DNA of 64,000 bases from Rhynchopus sp. YZ270_cl-10 (taxonomy: Eukaryota; Euglenozoa; Diplonemea; Diplonemida; Diplonemidae). Positions 63,405 to 64,000 of the stretch are shown here, one piece after another. A model generated the notes under the pieces. That model ran no database searches, was not told the DNA's origin, and saw only the letters and a program-made list of their open reading frames with translations. Location: the NCBI GenBank assembly GCA_964035575.1, contig OZ037862.1, positions 496,001 through 560,000 of the forward strand. The letters run 5' to 3'. Both the position numbers and the translations under genes were made by a program. How positions within the stretch are numbered: position 1 is the first letter of the stretch; every line of letters starts with the position of its first letter.

Positions 63405-64000
63405 CTAGTAGTAACGGGAACGCGGGGTGCTGAGGGCCTCAATCTTTGCGTCAAGGATGGGGCTTGTAGACATGGACCTGGGCGAGTAGGCACGTGGGGA
63501 CGATGCTGCTGCTGCGTAGGCTGCGGCACGTGCCCTGGCGGGGGAGGTGTAGTCAGCCGATGCGTAGGCAGCGCGCTGTGGGGAGCCGTATGCCGCAAGC
63601 TGCGTGAGGGCCGCTGCGCGTGCGGGGGAGGAGTAGTCCGCGAGGGCGGTGGTGCGTGCAGTGGGCGACAGGGTGTCGAGGTAGGCCAGGCGGCGCGGGC
63701 TTGCGTCGTGGATGGCACGCACGCTGGACGCGCTTGCCGCAGCAGATCCTGCGTGGGCAGCCTCGTAGTGTGCGGCACGCGACGCCGCATGTGCACCCAC
63801 CTCAGCGCTGGTCGCAAGTCCCTCCCTTGCGCGTGCCGCAGAGAGTTGGCCCAGCTCCGCCGCATGGCGCTGGCGCTCAATCGACGCGTGTGTCACAGCA
63901 CCGTCGCGTGCCACACGCGTGACAGCCTCCTGGCTCGTTGCCCTTGTGTAGTTCACCTCGCTCCCAGCAAGGTTGGCTCTGGCGCGTCTCGCCGAGTGGT
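63405..64000 (-). CDS. Ala/Ser/Arg-rich repeat protein, 5' part outside window
   Basis: The frame is open through the right window edge, so the N-terminus is missing. The codon some gene finders would take as a start (63956) is GTG inside the frame. At least 198 residues are visible, ending SRYY. It is built of loose repeats rich in Ala, Arg, Ser and Thr: ARAREGLATSAEVGAHAASR, then several YxSPxRA(A) units (SYSSPARAAAL- and ASADYTSPARARAAAYAA-like) and SPRAYSPRSMSTSP. The first part is helical and Gln/Glu/Arg-rich. Repeated SP(A/R)RA motifs suggest a phosphorylated cytoskeletal or membrane-skeleton protein, but no family is recognised. GC content is high compared with flanking DNA, which supports true coding sequence. 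Confidence 0.75.
   Translation of the reverse strand, partial: HSARRARANLAGSEVNYTRATSQEAVTRVARDGAVTHASIERQRHAAELGQLSAARAREGLATSAEVGAHAASRAAHYEAAHAGSAAASASSVRAIHDASPRRLAYLDTLSPTARTTALADYSSPARAAALTQLAAYGSPQRAAYASADYTSPARARAAAYAAAASSPRAYSPRSMSTSPILDAKIEALSTPRSRYY

Overview
This 64 kb window is nuclear DNA from a protist-like eukaryote. Several genes are interrupted by canonical GT-AG spliceosomal introns, and the products are eukaryotic: BUD31, NOB1, a PARN/CAF1-type nuclease, peptidyl-tRNA hydrolase 2, a mitochondrial-type DEAD-box helicase, an F-box protein and a cyclic-nucleotide-binding ion channel. Coding DNA is visibly GC-richer than the AT- and homopolymer-rich DNA between genes. Every gene I can support (18 including two edge-truncated ones) lies on the minus strand. 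Most ATGs follow an AG closely, often after a pyrimidine tract, as expected of a trans-splice (or 5'UTR) acceptor. One-way gene arrays with spliced-leader trans-splicing are known in euglenozoans (kinetoplastids, diplonemids, euglenids) and dinoflagellates. I favour a lineage of that kind, but the sequence alone does not fix the species.

Layout from left to right, all genes on the minus strand: a tandem pair of near-identical secreted serine carboxypeptidases (1-2549); BUD31 (3899-6525), whose intron holds a piggyBac-type element; an F-box protein (8268-9693); a 12.7 kb stretch without a convincing gene (9694-22415), made of decayed TIR elements and dispersed repeats; a small coiled-coil/membrane protein (22416-23658); a one-pass membrane protein (24048-25142); NOB1 in three exons (25754-27887); a small two-exon gene (28180-28651); a small secreted beta-repeat protein (29119-29754); an unknown 503-residue protein (30734-32245); a PARN-like deadenylase with a long Ser/Pro tail (32806-35793); a long coiled-coil protein (36636-40751); a DEAD-box helicase (40923-42419); PTH2 (43172-43759); an EF-hand/cNMP ion channel (46241-53972), whose last intron holds nested transposons; a type II membrane protein with a Cys-rich tail (56486-58165); an unknown protein (60056-61180); and an Ala-rich repeat protein running off the right edge (63405-64000).

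The gene set is mostly housekeeping. RNA processing is well represented (BUD31 in splicing, NOB1 in 18S rRNA maturation, PARN-like in poly(A) removal, a DEAD-box helicase), with translation (PTH2) and signalling (channel). I see no functional operon logic beyond shared orientation.

The most unusual content is mobile. There are at least three piggyBac-type (TTAA-flanked) elements, two hAT-type elements with 8-bp target duplications, two further TIR elements, and a palindromic TTAA-flanked MITE sitting inside the terminal repeat of another TTAA element. There are also short hairpin modules each followed by a conserved ACGGTACGC core, and several roughly 100-bp dispersed repeats, some lying inside introns.
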